A stretch of DNA of 64,000 nucleotides from Mycobacterium sp. BK086 (GTDB taxonomy: Bacteria > Actinomycetota > Actinomycetes > Mycobacteriales > Mycobacteriaceae): positions 2,046,001 to 2,110,000 of the forward strand of contig SNWL01000003.1 in the NCBI GenBank assembly GCA_004362315.1, read 5' to 3'. The translations under genes were made by a program, and so were the position numbers. Positions within the stretch are counted from its first letter, which is position 1, and each line of letters starts with the position of its first letter. The notes under the pieces are model-generated. The model was not told the DNA's origin, made no database searches, and saw only the letters and a list, made by a program, of their open reading frames with translations. This document shows positions 41,798-49,393 of this stretch, piece after piece.

Positions 41798-42715
41798 TTA
41801 ACTCGCCGAGAGTGCAGGTGTTACACGCGAATCGCGAGTGGGGATGTCAACAAGTGCAGTGTCGACGCAGCCAGCTGCCCGCAGCGCCCCCACTGCGCGA
41901 TGAACGACGCCGTCTGGTTGATACCGAAGGTGATTCGCGCTGACCCGCACCATGCGCCAGCCGAGGTCGGCGAAGAATTCCAGCCGATCGATATCACCCG
42001 CATGCTGAGCTGGATCAGTCCAGTGTTGCGCGCCGTCGTACTCGACCCCGACTTTCCACTGCGGCCAACCCAAGTCGATCCGTCGCACTACCCGTCCCGC
42101 AGCATTGCGGATGGGAATCTGGGTTGCGGGTCGAGGCAGTCCAGCTCGCACGAGCAGCAACCGCAACCGCGTCTCCTGTGGCGATTCCGCTCCGCCGTCA
42201 GCGATTTCGAGAACGCGACGTAGCCGCCGAATGTGGCGTGCGCCGGGGTTTCGGAGTGCAATCGCGGCGACGTCATCGACGGTGATACCGGTCGCCGCCA
42301 TCACAGCGTCGACCCGAATCAGGCCAACGGTGAACGCGCAGTGCCGACCGAGGTCATATGCGGTGCGCGCCGGCGTGGTGCAGCTGATGCCTCGCGCGGT
42401 GCACACCTCGTCATCGCGGACGACTCCGGAATGCACAACGATCCCAGGCGGACAGCGGTGCTGGGCACGGACCAGTTCGGCGGGGCCGTCGTCGGGTAGC
42501 CACCGGACACCCAACAACGCGGCTGCGGAAACACCGGCAAGGGTCGCCCGCCTACCCGACCACATCCAGGCCGCGACCGCACGGTCGGCCGCGGTCAGGT
42601 CGACGCCGCGAGGCACGTAGACATTTCGATAGACCTTGACGAATCGGCTGACCAACTCGCGTCGGGTCACTGCGCCCGCGGCCATAGCTTCGTCGGCCAT
42701 GATGAGCTTCGCCAC
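41798..42715 (-). CDS. DUF559/Vsr-type nuclease-like protein with AbiEi-like N-terminus
   Basis: A 305-residue protein. Residues 10-130 resemble the AbiEi antitoxin-like winged-helix module found in actinobacterial genes of this type (AVTRRELVSRFVKVYRNVYVPRGV, WSGRRATLAGVSAAALLGVRWL). Residues 175-265 look like a DUF559/Vsr-like PD-(D/E)XK fold: E177/E181, D214 in RRIDLGWPQW and VEYDG at 224-228, then AGDIDRLEFFADLGWRMVRVSANHL. Such genes are numerous in mycobacteria and their role is unproven. Residues 284-304 are encoded inside a 62-bp repeat, and a second copy lies 55 bases upstream of the start. ATG at 42715 is the outer start; ATG at 42697 (MADEAM) is an alternative. Confidence 0.75.
   Translation of the reverse strand: MAKLIMADEAMAAGAVTRRELVSRFVKVYRNVYVPRGVDLTAADRAVAAWMWSGRRATLAGVSAAALLGVRWLPDDGPAELVRAQHRCPPGIVVHSGVVRDDEVCTARGISCTTPARTAYDLGRHCAFTVGLIRVDAVMAATGITVDDVAAIALRNPGARHIRRLRRVLEIADGGAESPQETRLRLLLVRAGLPRPATQIPIRNAAGRVVRRIDLGWPQWKVGVEYDGAQHWTDPAQHAGDIDRLEFFADLGWRMVRVSANHLRYQPDGVVHRAVGALRAAGCVDTALVDIPTRDSRVTPALSAS
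41805..41866. repeat. 62-bp palindrome-ended repeat, copy 1 (inside the nuclease-like gene's 3' end)
   Basis: Begins GCCGAGAGTGCA (41805-41816) and ends TGCAGTGTCGAC (41855-41866); the ends pair at 9 of 12 positions. It aligns without gaps to copy 2 at 46 of 62 positions by hand count, in the same orientation. It encodes about 21 C-terminal residues of the nuclease-like protein on the minus strand. Confidence 0.82.
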
Positions 42716-42769
42716 GCGGACAGGGTGTGCCCGCTTGCAGTCGAGAGCCAGTCACTGCTGTGGATACGT

Positions 42770-42831
42770 GCCGAGACTGCAGATGGTGAACACAAATTGC
42801 GAGTCGACCTGCGAACAAGTGCAGTCTCGGC
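42770..42831. repeat. 62-bp palindrome-ended repeat, copy 2 (upstream of the nuclease-like gene)
   Basis: Begins GCCGAGACTGCA (42770-42781) and ends TGCAGTCTCGGC (42820-42831), a perfect 12-bp inverted repeat around a 38-bp core. It lies 55 bases upstream of the nuclease-like gene start and 51 bases before the LLM oxidoreductase start. Shared core with copy 1 includes GCGAGT and AACAAGTGCAGT. Confidence 0.85.
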
Positions 42832-42882
42832 GACTGAAACCGCGCCTTGCCCGAGGGTAGGCAACCCGTTCTAATTCAGCCC

Positions 42883-43734
42883 ATGGATTACGGGCTCGTT
42901 CTGTTCACCAGTGACCGCGGCATCGCCCCGGCGGCCGCGGCCAAACTCGCCGACGACCACGGCTTCACAACCTTCTATGTGCCCGAGCACACCCACATCC
43001 CGGTCAAGCGCGAGGCCGCCCACCCCACCACCGGCGACGAGTCGCTGCCCGACGACCGCTACATGCGCACGCTGGACCCGTGGGTCAGCCTGGGCACCGC
43101 GGCGGCGGTCACGTCCAGGGTGCGGCTGTCCACCGCGGTGGCACTACCCGTCGAGCACGATCCGATCACGTTGGCGAAATCGATTGCGACCCTTGATCAT
43201 CTGTCCGGTGGCCGGGTCAGTCTCGGCGTCGGCTTCGGTTGGAACACCGACGAGCTTGCCGACCACGGCGTCCCGGCCGGACGCCGCCGCACCTGCCTGC
43301 GTGAGTATCTGGAAGCCATGCGGGCGCTGTGGACGCAGGAAGAAGCCGAATACGACGGCGAATTCGTCAAATTCGGACCGAGCTGGGCCTGGCCCAAGCC
43401 GGTGCAGTCGCACATCCCGGTGCTCGTCGGCGCGGCCGGTACCGAGAAGAACTTCAAGTGGATCGCCAAGTCCGCCGACGGCTGGATCACCACGCCGCGC
43501 GACTTCGACATTGACGAGCCGGTGAAGCTGCTGCACGACACCTGGGCGGCCGCCGGCCGCGAAGGCGCTCCGCAGATCGTGGCGCTCGACTTCAAGCCGG
43601 TGCCCGAGAAGCTGGCACACTGGCGCGATATCGGCGTCACCGAAGTACTTTTCGGTCTGCCGGACAAGCCCGAGGACGAGGTCGCCGCCTACGTCGAGCG
43701 GCTGGCCGGCAAGCTCAGCGCTCTGGACCTCTAG
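42883..43734 (+). CDS. LLM-class F420-dependent oxidoreductase (Rv0953c-like)
   Basis: A 283-residue TIM-barrel protein of the luciferase-like/F420 family. Motifs: DYGLVLFTSDRGIAPAAAAKLADDHGFTTFYVPEHTHIP, WVSLGTAAAVTSRVRLSTAVALPVEHDPITLAKSIATLDHLSGGRVSLGVGFGWNTDE (the usual F420/FMN phosphate-binding block), and PVLVGAAGTEKNFKWIAKSADGWI. It matches Rv0953c in orientation and place opposite to sucCD. The substrate is not known. ATG 42883 begins the family sequence; no clear ribosome site is visible, so a leaderless transcript is possible. The 3' end overlaps the thiolase-like gene by 4 nt (CTAG shared stops). Confidence 0.88.
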   Translation: MDYGLVLFTSDRGIAPAAAAKLADDHGFTTFYVPEHTHIPVKREAAHPTTGDESLPDDRYMRTLDPWVSLGTAAAVTSRVRLSTAVALPVEHDPITLAKSIATLDHLSGGRVSLGVGFGWNTDELADHGVPAGRRRTCLREYLEAMRALWTQEEAEYDGEFVKFGPSWAWPKPVQSHIPVLVGAAGTEKNFKWIAKSADGWITTPRDFDIDEPVKLLHDTWAAAGREGAPQIVALDFKPVPEKLAHWRDIGVTEVLFGLPDKPEDEVAAYVERLAGKLSALDL

Positions 43735-45263
43735 GCGAGAACCGCGCGGTTGATCCCGTCCTCGCCTGCGGTGACGGTGATCGCGGCACCCAGCGGGTCG
43801 CCGTCGCTCATCAACGCCACCAGGCCGGCGTCGGTGCTGATCGCCATGAACCGGCTGTTGTCGGCGTCGAGCCTGCCGATGATGATGCCGGTCCGTTCGG
43901 GCCAGTCGTAGCGCACCGAGTAGGTCTCGATCACACCGGCGCCGTTGGCGTTTCGGGTGACGGGAATCTTGGGTAGATCGGCAATGTCCTGCTGCAGTTC
44001 CTTACTGCGGTCAGGCGACCAATCGACGGGCGTTGTCGAATAGACGCCTACCGAGTACTTGCTCATCACTCCACCGTTGGCGCCCACCAGGCCGAAAGCT
44101 CCTGGCTTGTCCCGCATTTCGGCCACCGTTTCGGCGATACCGTGCAGCGAGTAGCTGTTGCCCGGTCCGCCGAAGTACGGCAGACCGCCGGTGAGGGTGA
44201 GTCCGCGCGGGTCGTCCGCGGCCAGGCCGAAGTCGTCGCACACGGTGAAGACCGGGAACGGGAAGCAGCTGTACAGGTCGAAGGTGGCCACGTCGTCGAT
44301 GGTGATGCCGGCGCCCCGAAGCGCTTCCGCCACAGCCTGTTTCTCCGAAAAGCTGACGCTCACGTCTTCGCGGTCCAGCAGGTCCTGCTCGCGCTGATCG
44401 GCGTGCCCGTGCAGGTATACCCACTTCTCTTCGGGCACACCGAGTTTGCGGGCTGTCTCGACCGACATCAGCAGGGCGGCAGCGCCCTGATTGACGGTGT
44501 CACGGGCCACCATCAGCCGCGGGTACGGATCGCAGATCATCCGGTTCTCCGCGGTGACCGTGGCCAGTTCCTCGACCGAACGCTCGACCGGCGACGACGA
44601 ATACGGGTTCTTGGCAGCGACTTTGGAGAACGGCGCGAACAGTTCGGCCATCTTCTGCCGGTACTCGCCGACGCTCAGGCCCAGCCGGCGGCGGCGGGCG
44701 TTGTCCAGCAGTCCGTATTGCACGGGCGCACCGGTCAGTCCGTGCTTGGCGGTGTATTCGCTCATGTACTGCTCGAAGCCGTAACCCCGGTCGTCGAGCT
44801 GCCCGCCGACGGTCTCGCTGTGGTCCGGCTTGTCGTCTTTACCCGCGAACGTCTTCAGCGTCGAGCCGTTCTCCGAGCCGAGGATCAACGCCACCTCGAT
44901 GTCGCCTGCCGCGATGGCCCCGGCGAACTCGGTAACCAGCTTCTGCGGGCCGTTGCCGCCGATCGACTCGAGCACGGCGCGCTCGGGGTCGGCACCGACC
45001 CGCTGGGCGACCGACCGGATGTAGTTGTCGGACGCTCCCAGCGGCGCGCTGGCGAACGGTGTGCAGATCTCGAATTGCCGCAGACCGGCGAACACCTGAA
45101 TGGCCTTGGTGACGGCATTGACGTCGGCGCCGGTGTCGGTGATTGCCGCCCGGACGGCCTCGGTGGCCAGGTCAACGGCCGACATGCCGCGATAGTCAGG
45201 ATCGTCGATCCGCTCGGTGAACTGCCCGACGCCGACGATGACCGGGGTACGCGGATCAACCAT
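43731..45263 (-). CDS. Thiolase-like protein (SCP-x/acetyl-CoA acetyltransferase family)
   Basis: A 510-residue thiolase-fold protein, annotated in relatives as acetyl-CoA acetyltransferase. Family features: PVIVGVGQFTER, ALILGSENGST, NQGAAALLMSVETARKLGVP, DLYSCFPFPVFTVCDDFGL (where the catalytic His loop normally lies) and LTGGLPYFGGPGNSYSLHGIAETVAEM (carrying the GGP-x-N-x-x-S-x-H loop). At the position of the nucleophilic Cys it reads ESIGGNGPQ (about 99-107), without Cys. It may bind but not cleave CoA thioesters, or act as an aldolase/ligase partner as some SCP-x relatives do. The C-terminal 100 residues form an OB-like extension. ATG 45263; sits between the LLM gene and sucD. Confidence 0.82.
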   Translation of the reverse strand: MVDPRTPVIVGVGQFTERIDDPDYRGMSAVDLATEAVRAAITDTGADVNAVTKAIQVFAGLRQFEICTPFASAPLGASDNYIRSVAQRVGADPERAVLESIGGNGPQKLVTEFAGAIAAGDIEVALILGSENGSTLKTFAGKDDKPDHSETVGGQLDDRGYGFEQYMSEYTAKHGLTGAPVQYGLLDNARRRRLGLSVGEYRQKMAELFAPFSKVAAKNPYSSSPVERSVEELATVTAENRMICDPYPRLMVARDTVNQGAAALLMSVETARKLGVPEEKWVYLHGHADQREQDLLDREDVSVSFSEKQAVAEALRGAGITIDDVATFDLYSCFPFPVFTVCDDFGLAADDPRGLTLTGGLPYFGGPGNSYSLHGIAETVAEMRDKPGAFGLVGANGGVMSKYSVGVYSTTPVDWSPDRSKELQQDIADLPKIPVTRNANGAGVIETYSVRYDWPERTGIIIGRLDADNSRFMAISTDAGLVALMSDGDPLGAAITVTAGEDGINRAVLA

Positions 45264-45305
45264 AGTTCGTCAGGCTAACCGATTTGTCGGCTGCGTCGAA
45301 ATCGA

Positions 45306-45344
45306 CATCAGGGCTGTGACTCCAGTGGAATCACAGCCCTGATG
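45306..45344. terminator. Terminator downstream of sucD
   Basis: Perfect 14-bp arms CATCAGGGCTGTGA (45306-45319) and TCACAGCCCTGATG (45331-45344) surround an 11-nt loop that can itself pair (TCCA/TGGA). It begins 15 bases beyond the sucD stop on the minus strand. Confidence 0.88.
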
Positions 45345-45359
45345 GCGAACTCGTGGGGT

Positions 45360-46262
45360 TTACAGACCCTGAAGGATCTCCCGGGCCAGAGCGGCAGTCT
45401 CCGACGGCGTCTTGCCGACCTTGACTCCGGCGGCCTCGAGGGCCTCCTTCTTGCCCTGCGCGGTGCCGGCGCCGTCGGACACGATGGCGCCCGCGTGGCC
45501 CATCGTCTTGCCCTCCGGCGCGGTGAAGCCCGCGACGTAGCCGACGACCGGCTTGGAGACGTTGGCCTTGATGTAGGCGCCGGCCTTCTCCTCGGCGTCG
45601 CCGCCGATCTCGCCGATCATCACGATGATCTTGGTTTCGGGGTCCTTCTCGAACGCCTCGATGGCGTCGATGTGGGTGGTGCCGATGACCGGGTCGCCGC
45701 CGATGCCGATGGCGGTCGAGAAGCCGAGATCGCGCAGCTCGTACATCATCTGGTAGGTCAGCGTGCCGGACTTCGACACCAGGCCGATCGGGCCCTTGCC
45801 GGTGATGTTGTTCGGCGTGATGCCGACCAGCGACTCACCGGGAGTGATGATGCCGGGGCAGTTCGGCCCGATGATGCGGGTCTTCTCGCCCTTGTCGACG
45901 TTGTAGGCCCACGCATAGGCGCTGTCCTGCACCGGGATTCCCTCGGTGATGACAACGAGCAGCGGGATCTCGGCGTCGATGGCCTCGATGATGGCGTCCT
46001 TGGAGAACGCCGGCGGCACGAAGGCGATCGACACGTCGGCGCCGGTGGCCTTCATGGCCTCGGCCACCGAACCGAACACCGGCAATTCGATGTCGTTACC
46101 GTCTTTGTCCTTGTGGGACACCGTGGTTCCGGCCTTGCGCGCGTTGACGCCGCCGACCACCTGAGTGCCGGCCTTGAGCATCAGCGCGGTGTGCTTGGTG
46201 CCCTCGCCGCCGGTGATGCCCTGGACGATGACCTTGTTGTCCTTGTTCAGGAAGATAGCCAT
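45360..46262 (-). CDS. sucD: Succinyl-CoA synthetase alpha subunit
   Basis: A 300-residue CoA-binding subunit of the TCA-cycle enzyme that interconverts succinyl-CoA and succinate with NTP synthesis. Motifs: [36 protein letters not shown] (CoA-binding Rossmann start), [38 protein letters not shown], and the active-site His in [12 protein letters not shown]. Length is normal. ATG 46262 follows AAGGGACACAACC. The sucC stop is 12 bases upstream and a strong hairpin follows the stop, so sucC-sucD is a complete two-gene operon. Confidence 0.97.
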   Translation of the reverse strand: MAIFLNKDNKVIVQGITGGEGTKHTALMLKAGTQVVGGVNARKAGTTVSHKDKDGNDIELPVFGSVAEAMKATGADVSIAFVPPAFSKDAIIEAIDAEIPLLVVITEGIPVQDSAYAWAYNVDKGEKTRIIGPNCPGIITPGESLVGITPNNITGKGPIGLVSKSGTLTYQMMYELRDLGFSTAIGIGGDPVIGTTHIDAIEAFEKDPETKIIVMIGEIGGDAEEKAGAYIKANVSKPVVGYVAGFTAPEGKTMGHAGAIVSDGAGTAQGKKEALEAAGVKVGKTPSETAALAREILQGL

Positions 46263-46274
46263 TGGTTGTGTCCC

Positions 46275-47438
46275 TTACTTGTTGGCCAGCTCGGCGGCTT
46301 TGTCGGCGCCGGAGTCCATGGTCTCGGCCTGGATAACCAGCGGGTGGTTGGCCTCAGCCAGGATGCGGCGGCCCTCTTCGACGTTGTTGCCGTCGAGGCG
46401 AACGACGAGCGGCTTGTTGGCCTCGTCGCCCAGGATCTGCAGCGCCTTGACGATGCCGTTGGCGACCGCGTCGCACGCGGTGATGCCGCCGAACACGTTG
46501 ACGAACACGCTCTTGACCTGGCTGTCGCCAAGGATGACGTCCAGACCGTTGGCCATCACCTCGGCCGACGCGCCGCCACCGATGTCCAGGAAGTTGGCGG
46601 GCTTCACGCCGCCGTGCTTCTCACCGGCGTAGGCGACGACGTCCAGGGTCGACATGACCAGGCCCGCGCCGTTGCCGATGATGCCGACCTCGCCGTCGAG
46701 CTTGACGTAGTTGAGGTCGTTCTCCTTGGCCTTGAGCTCGAGCGGATCGGTGGCGTCCTTGTCCTCGAACTCGGCGTGGCCGGGCTGCCGGAAGTCGGCG
46801 TTCGCGTCCAGGGTGACCTTGCCGTCCAGCGCCAGGATCTGATCGTCCGGCGTACGCACCAGCGGGTTGACCTCGACCAGGGTGGCGTCCTCGCCGACGA
46901 AGACCTCCCACAGCTTCTGGATGGTCACGGCGGCGGCGTCGAGCACCTCGGCGGGCAGGTGGCCCTTCTCGGCGATCTCGCGCGCGAAGGCGAGGTCGAC
47001 ACCCTTGACGGCGTCGACGGGCACCTTGGCCAGCCGCTCGGGCTTGGTGGCGGCGACCTCTTCGATCTCCATGCCGCCTTCGACCGAGCACATCGCCAGG
47101 TAGGTCCGGTTGGAGCGATCGAGCAGGAAGGAGATGTAGTACTCCTCGGCAATGTCACTGGCCTCGGCGACCAGCAACTTCTTCACGACGTGGCCCTTGA
47201 TGTCCAGGCCGAGGATGTTCTGCGCGTGAGTGAAGGCATCGTCCGGGGTAGCGGCGTACTTGACGCCACCGGCCTTACCGCGGCCACCCACCTTGACCTG
47301 GGCCTTGACCATCACGGGCTTACCGATTTCCTCGGCGATGGCTTTGGCGTCCTCCGGGGAGTCGGTGACCCGTCCCGGGGTGGTGGGAACGTTGTGCTTG
47401 GCGAACAGTTCCTTCGCCTGATACTCGAAAAGATCCAT
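46275..47438 (-). CDS. sucC: Succinyl-CoA synthetase beta subunit (ADP-forming)
   Basis: A 387-residue ATP-grasp subunit. Motifs: [41 protein letters not shown] (nucleotide-binding), [56 protein letters not shown] (metal-binding), and [14 protein letters not shown] with [11 protein letters not shown]. It forms a heterodimer or heterotetramer with SucD. ATG 47438 is the family start. Upstream lies a 246-base divergent region shared with the M23 peptidase gene. Confidence 0.97.
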   Translation of the reverse strand: MDLFEYQAKELFAKHNVPTTPGRVTDSPEDAKAIAEEIGKPVMVKAQVKVGGRGKAGGVKYAATPDDAFTHAQNILGLDIKGHVVKKLLVAEASDIAEEYYISFLLDRSNRTYLAMCSVEGGMEIEEVAATKPERLAKVPVDAVKGVDLAFAREIAEKGHLPAEVLDAAAVTIQKLWEVFVGEDATLVEVNPLVRTPDDQILALDGKVTLDANADFRQPGHAEFEDKDATDPLELKAKENDLNYVKLDGEVGIIGNGAGLVMSTLDVVAYAGEKHGGVKPANFLDIGGGASAEVMANGLDVILGDSQVKSVFVNVFGGITACDAVANGIVKALQILGDEANKPLVVRLDGNNVEEGRRILAEANHPLVIQAETMDSGADKAAELANK

Positions 47439-47684
47439 GGGCTCACTGTCTGGTCGGCGCTGACATTTGATTGAGGAAGTCGCTCCGGGGGGAACTGTAT
47501 CTAGACGGCCCCGGGACTCCGTCCTCGCCCACCACTCATGTGGTCCATCTCACCGCAGGGTTGAAGTGATTCAACTCACAATCCCCTGTGGAATAAGCGC
47601 TTGGGTTGCCACCCTCATTAGACATTCGTTAACGTCGTCGGGGTCCAGATAACGCTTTGGTCACGACTAAAGGGACTTTGAGTT

Positions 47685-48743
47685 TTGACGCAGCACCGGC
47701 CGACCCCGACTTCCGTCGGTGATGCATCGGCCCCGCACGCAAAGACCAGGCCTTTCGATCGCCAAGCGGCTTCGATCCGGGCCCAGGACCCTGAGCGGCT
47801 GGACGTCACGGACATCATCCCGTTCAACGAGTTCGGCGATCTGGTCGACATCGACTTCCGCGAGAGCACTGCTTTCGACAGCCTTCAGGTAGCCCGCTGC
47901 CCCGAACTCGACGACCTGCACGACGCGGACGATCAGCAGCCGCTGCGGCTGGCCGTGCCCGCCGAGTTCGCGGGCCACGCCGATCCTCGCGCCGAGGTCC
48001 CGCGCTACAGCAACAGCGAGAACACCGACATCCTGCCGCGCACGCCGCAGCATCGCAGGCAGCCGACCAGCGCCGCCAAGGGCCGCGTGATGATCGCTGC
48101 CATGGCCGCCGGCGCCGCCGCAGCCGCCGCGTACACCGCGGTGAAGCCGGCCACCGAGACCACCACCCAGACCGTTCTCGCCGCCGACAAGACGCCGATG
48201 GACGGCACGGTGACCACGCCTCGCGGTGTGCAGCTGATCGCCGTCAAGCCCATCGCCGACGCCACCGTGCACGGCGAGGAACTGGCCAACGGTCAGGCCT
48301 TCGCCCAGGAGCGCGCCGAGCGCGAGGCCCGGCTGCAGCGGCCGCTGTTCGTCATGCCGACCAAGGGCGTCTACACCTCGGGCTTCGGCTACCGCTGGGG
48401 TGCGCTGCACGCCGGCGTCGACCTGGCCGCTCCGATCGGGACACCCATCGTCGCCGCGTCTGACGGTGTCGTCGTCGACGCCGGGCCGACGGCCGGCTAC
48501 GGCGCCTGGGTCAAGATCCGCCACTCCGACGGCACGGTCACCCTGTACGGCCACGTCAACACCTGGACGGTCCAGATCGGCCAGCGTGTCTTCGCCGGCG
48601 ACCAGATCGCCACCGTCGGTAACCGCGGCAATTCCACCGGCCCGCACCTGCATTTCGAGGTTCTCCTCAACGGCACCAACCGGATTGATCCGGCGCCGTG
48701 GCTGGCGCAGCGGGGGCTGTCCGTCGGCCCCTATGTCGGCTGA
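47685..48743 (+). CDS. M23-family peptidoglycan endopeptidase (Rv0950c-like)
   Basis: A 352-residue protein. Residues 1-130 are probably cytoplasmic and acidic, followed by an alanine-rich membrane segment (MIAAMAAGAAAAAAYTAV), then the LytM domain in the last 125 residues. Zinc-site motifs are visible: H-x3-D in LHAGVDLAAP and H-x-H in GPHLHFEV, plus YGHVNTW. It would cut peptide cross-bridges or act as a regulator of amidases; all metal ligands seem present. TTG at 47685 is preceded by AAGGGACTTTGAGT. A second plus-strand gene starts 5 bases after its stop, so they are probably co-transcribed. Confidence 0.87.
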   Translation: MTQHRPTPTSVGDASAPHAKTRPFDRQAASIRAQDPERLDVTDIIPFNEFGDLVDIDFRESTAFDSLQVARCPELDDLHDADDQQPLRLAVPAEFAGHADPRAEVPRYSNSENTDILPRTPQHRRQPTSAAKGRVMIAAMAAGAAAAAAYTAVKPATETTTQTVLAADKTPMDGTVTTPRGVQLIAVKPIADATVHGEELANGQAFAQERAEREARLQRPLFVMPTKGVYTSGFGYRWGALHAGVDLAAPIGTPIVAASDGVVVDAGPTAGYGAWVKIRHSDGTVTLYGHVNTWTVQIGQRVFAGDQIATVGNRGNSTGPHLHFEVLLNGTNRIDPAPWLAQRGLSVGPYVG

Positions 48744-48748
48744 CCCAA

Positions 48749-49393
48749 ATGTCTGAGGCGGACGAGCCGAACGAACCGCACACCCGCATCATCCGGCGCC
48801 AGCCGTCCGGGCCGATCCCCCAGGCCGAAGAGCCGCGCACCAGCATCATCCGCCGCGCACCGACCGGGCCAATTCCCGCAGCGCCCATTCCTGCTGGGCC
48901 AGAACTTGATTCGCACACCACGCACATTCCACGGCCACCCGTCGACGAGGCGCCGACCGGACTGATCCGGCGCGCCACCCCGGTCGCGGTGCCGGCCACC
49001 AGGCCGGCGCTGGTGGACGTGTCGACCGGACGAACCGCGATCGCGGCCAGCGCCGTCAGCATCGTCAGCGGCTGGGCGACGGCCGTCGTGGCCACCGACC
49101 TGATCACCGGATGGTGGGGCACCGATCGGCTGTTCTGCCTGGCGGTCGGATTCCTCACCCTGCTGTTCGCGGTCAGCACCATCGCCGGGGTGATCGCCCT
49201 GTTGTTACGCCGCTCGGTCGGTCGCTACCTGATCGCGTTCGGTTCGGTCATCGCGCTGCTGACATTCGGCAGCGTGTTCGTCGCCGGAGCGCGAATCCCG
49301 TTGGCGGTCTACCTGATTCCGCTGCTGCCGGTGGCAAGCCTGGCCCTGGCGCTACACCCGTCGACGCGACGGTGGTGCCGCGTCCGCGGCTAG
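48749..49393 (+). CDS. Membrane protein with N-terminal tandem IIRR-x-P-x-GPIP repeats
   Basis: A 214-residue protein. Residues 10-90 carry two clear and one or two partial copies of a short motif: RIIRRQPSGPIPQ, SIIRRAPTGPIPA, then APTGLIRRATPV. The C-terminal half has four hydrophobic segments (IAASAVSIVSGWATAVVAT, LFCLAVGFLTLLFAVSTIAGVIALLL, YLIAFGSVIALLTFGSVFVAG, LAVYLIPLLPVASLALAL). No family is named with confidence. The basic repeats face the cytoplasm and could bind a partner or nucleic acid. ATG 48749 was chosen because the frame upstream overlaps the M23 gene. Its stop overlaps the uvrD1 stop by 4 nt (CTAG). Confidence 0.75.
   Translation: MSEADEPNEPHTRIIRRQPSGPIPQAEEPRTSIIRRAPTGPIPAAPIPAGPELDSHTTHIPRPPVDEAPTGLIRRATPVAVPATRPALVDVSTGRTAIAASAVSIVSGWATAVVATDLITGWWGTDRLFCLAVGFLTLLFAVSTIAGVIALLLRRSVGRYLIAFGSVIALLTFGSVFVAGARIPLAVYLIPLLPVASLALALHPSTRRWCRVRG

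Noticed and set aside
45306..45344. 14-bp inverted repeat first considered an operator for the thiolase-like gene
   Set aside because: Its place 15 bases after the sucD stop, the long stem and the short loop fit a terminator better.
45342..47474. 710-residue plus-strand open frame opposite sucC and sucD
   Set aside because: It is the antisense shadow of two clear TCA-cycle genes; composition is repetitive V/D/G/L with no domain, and high GC keeps stop codons rare in this frame.
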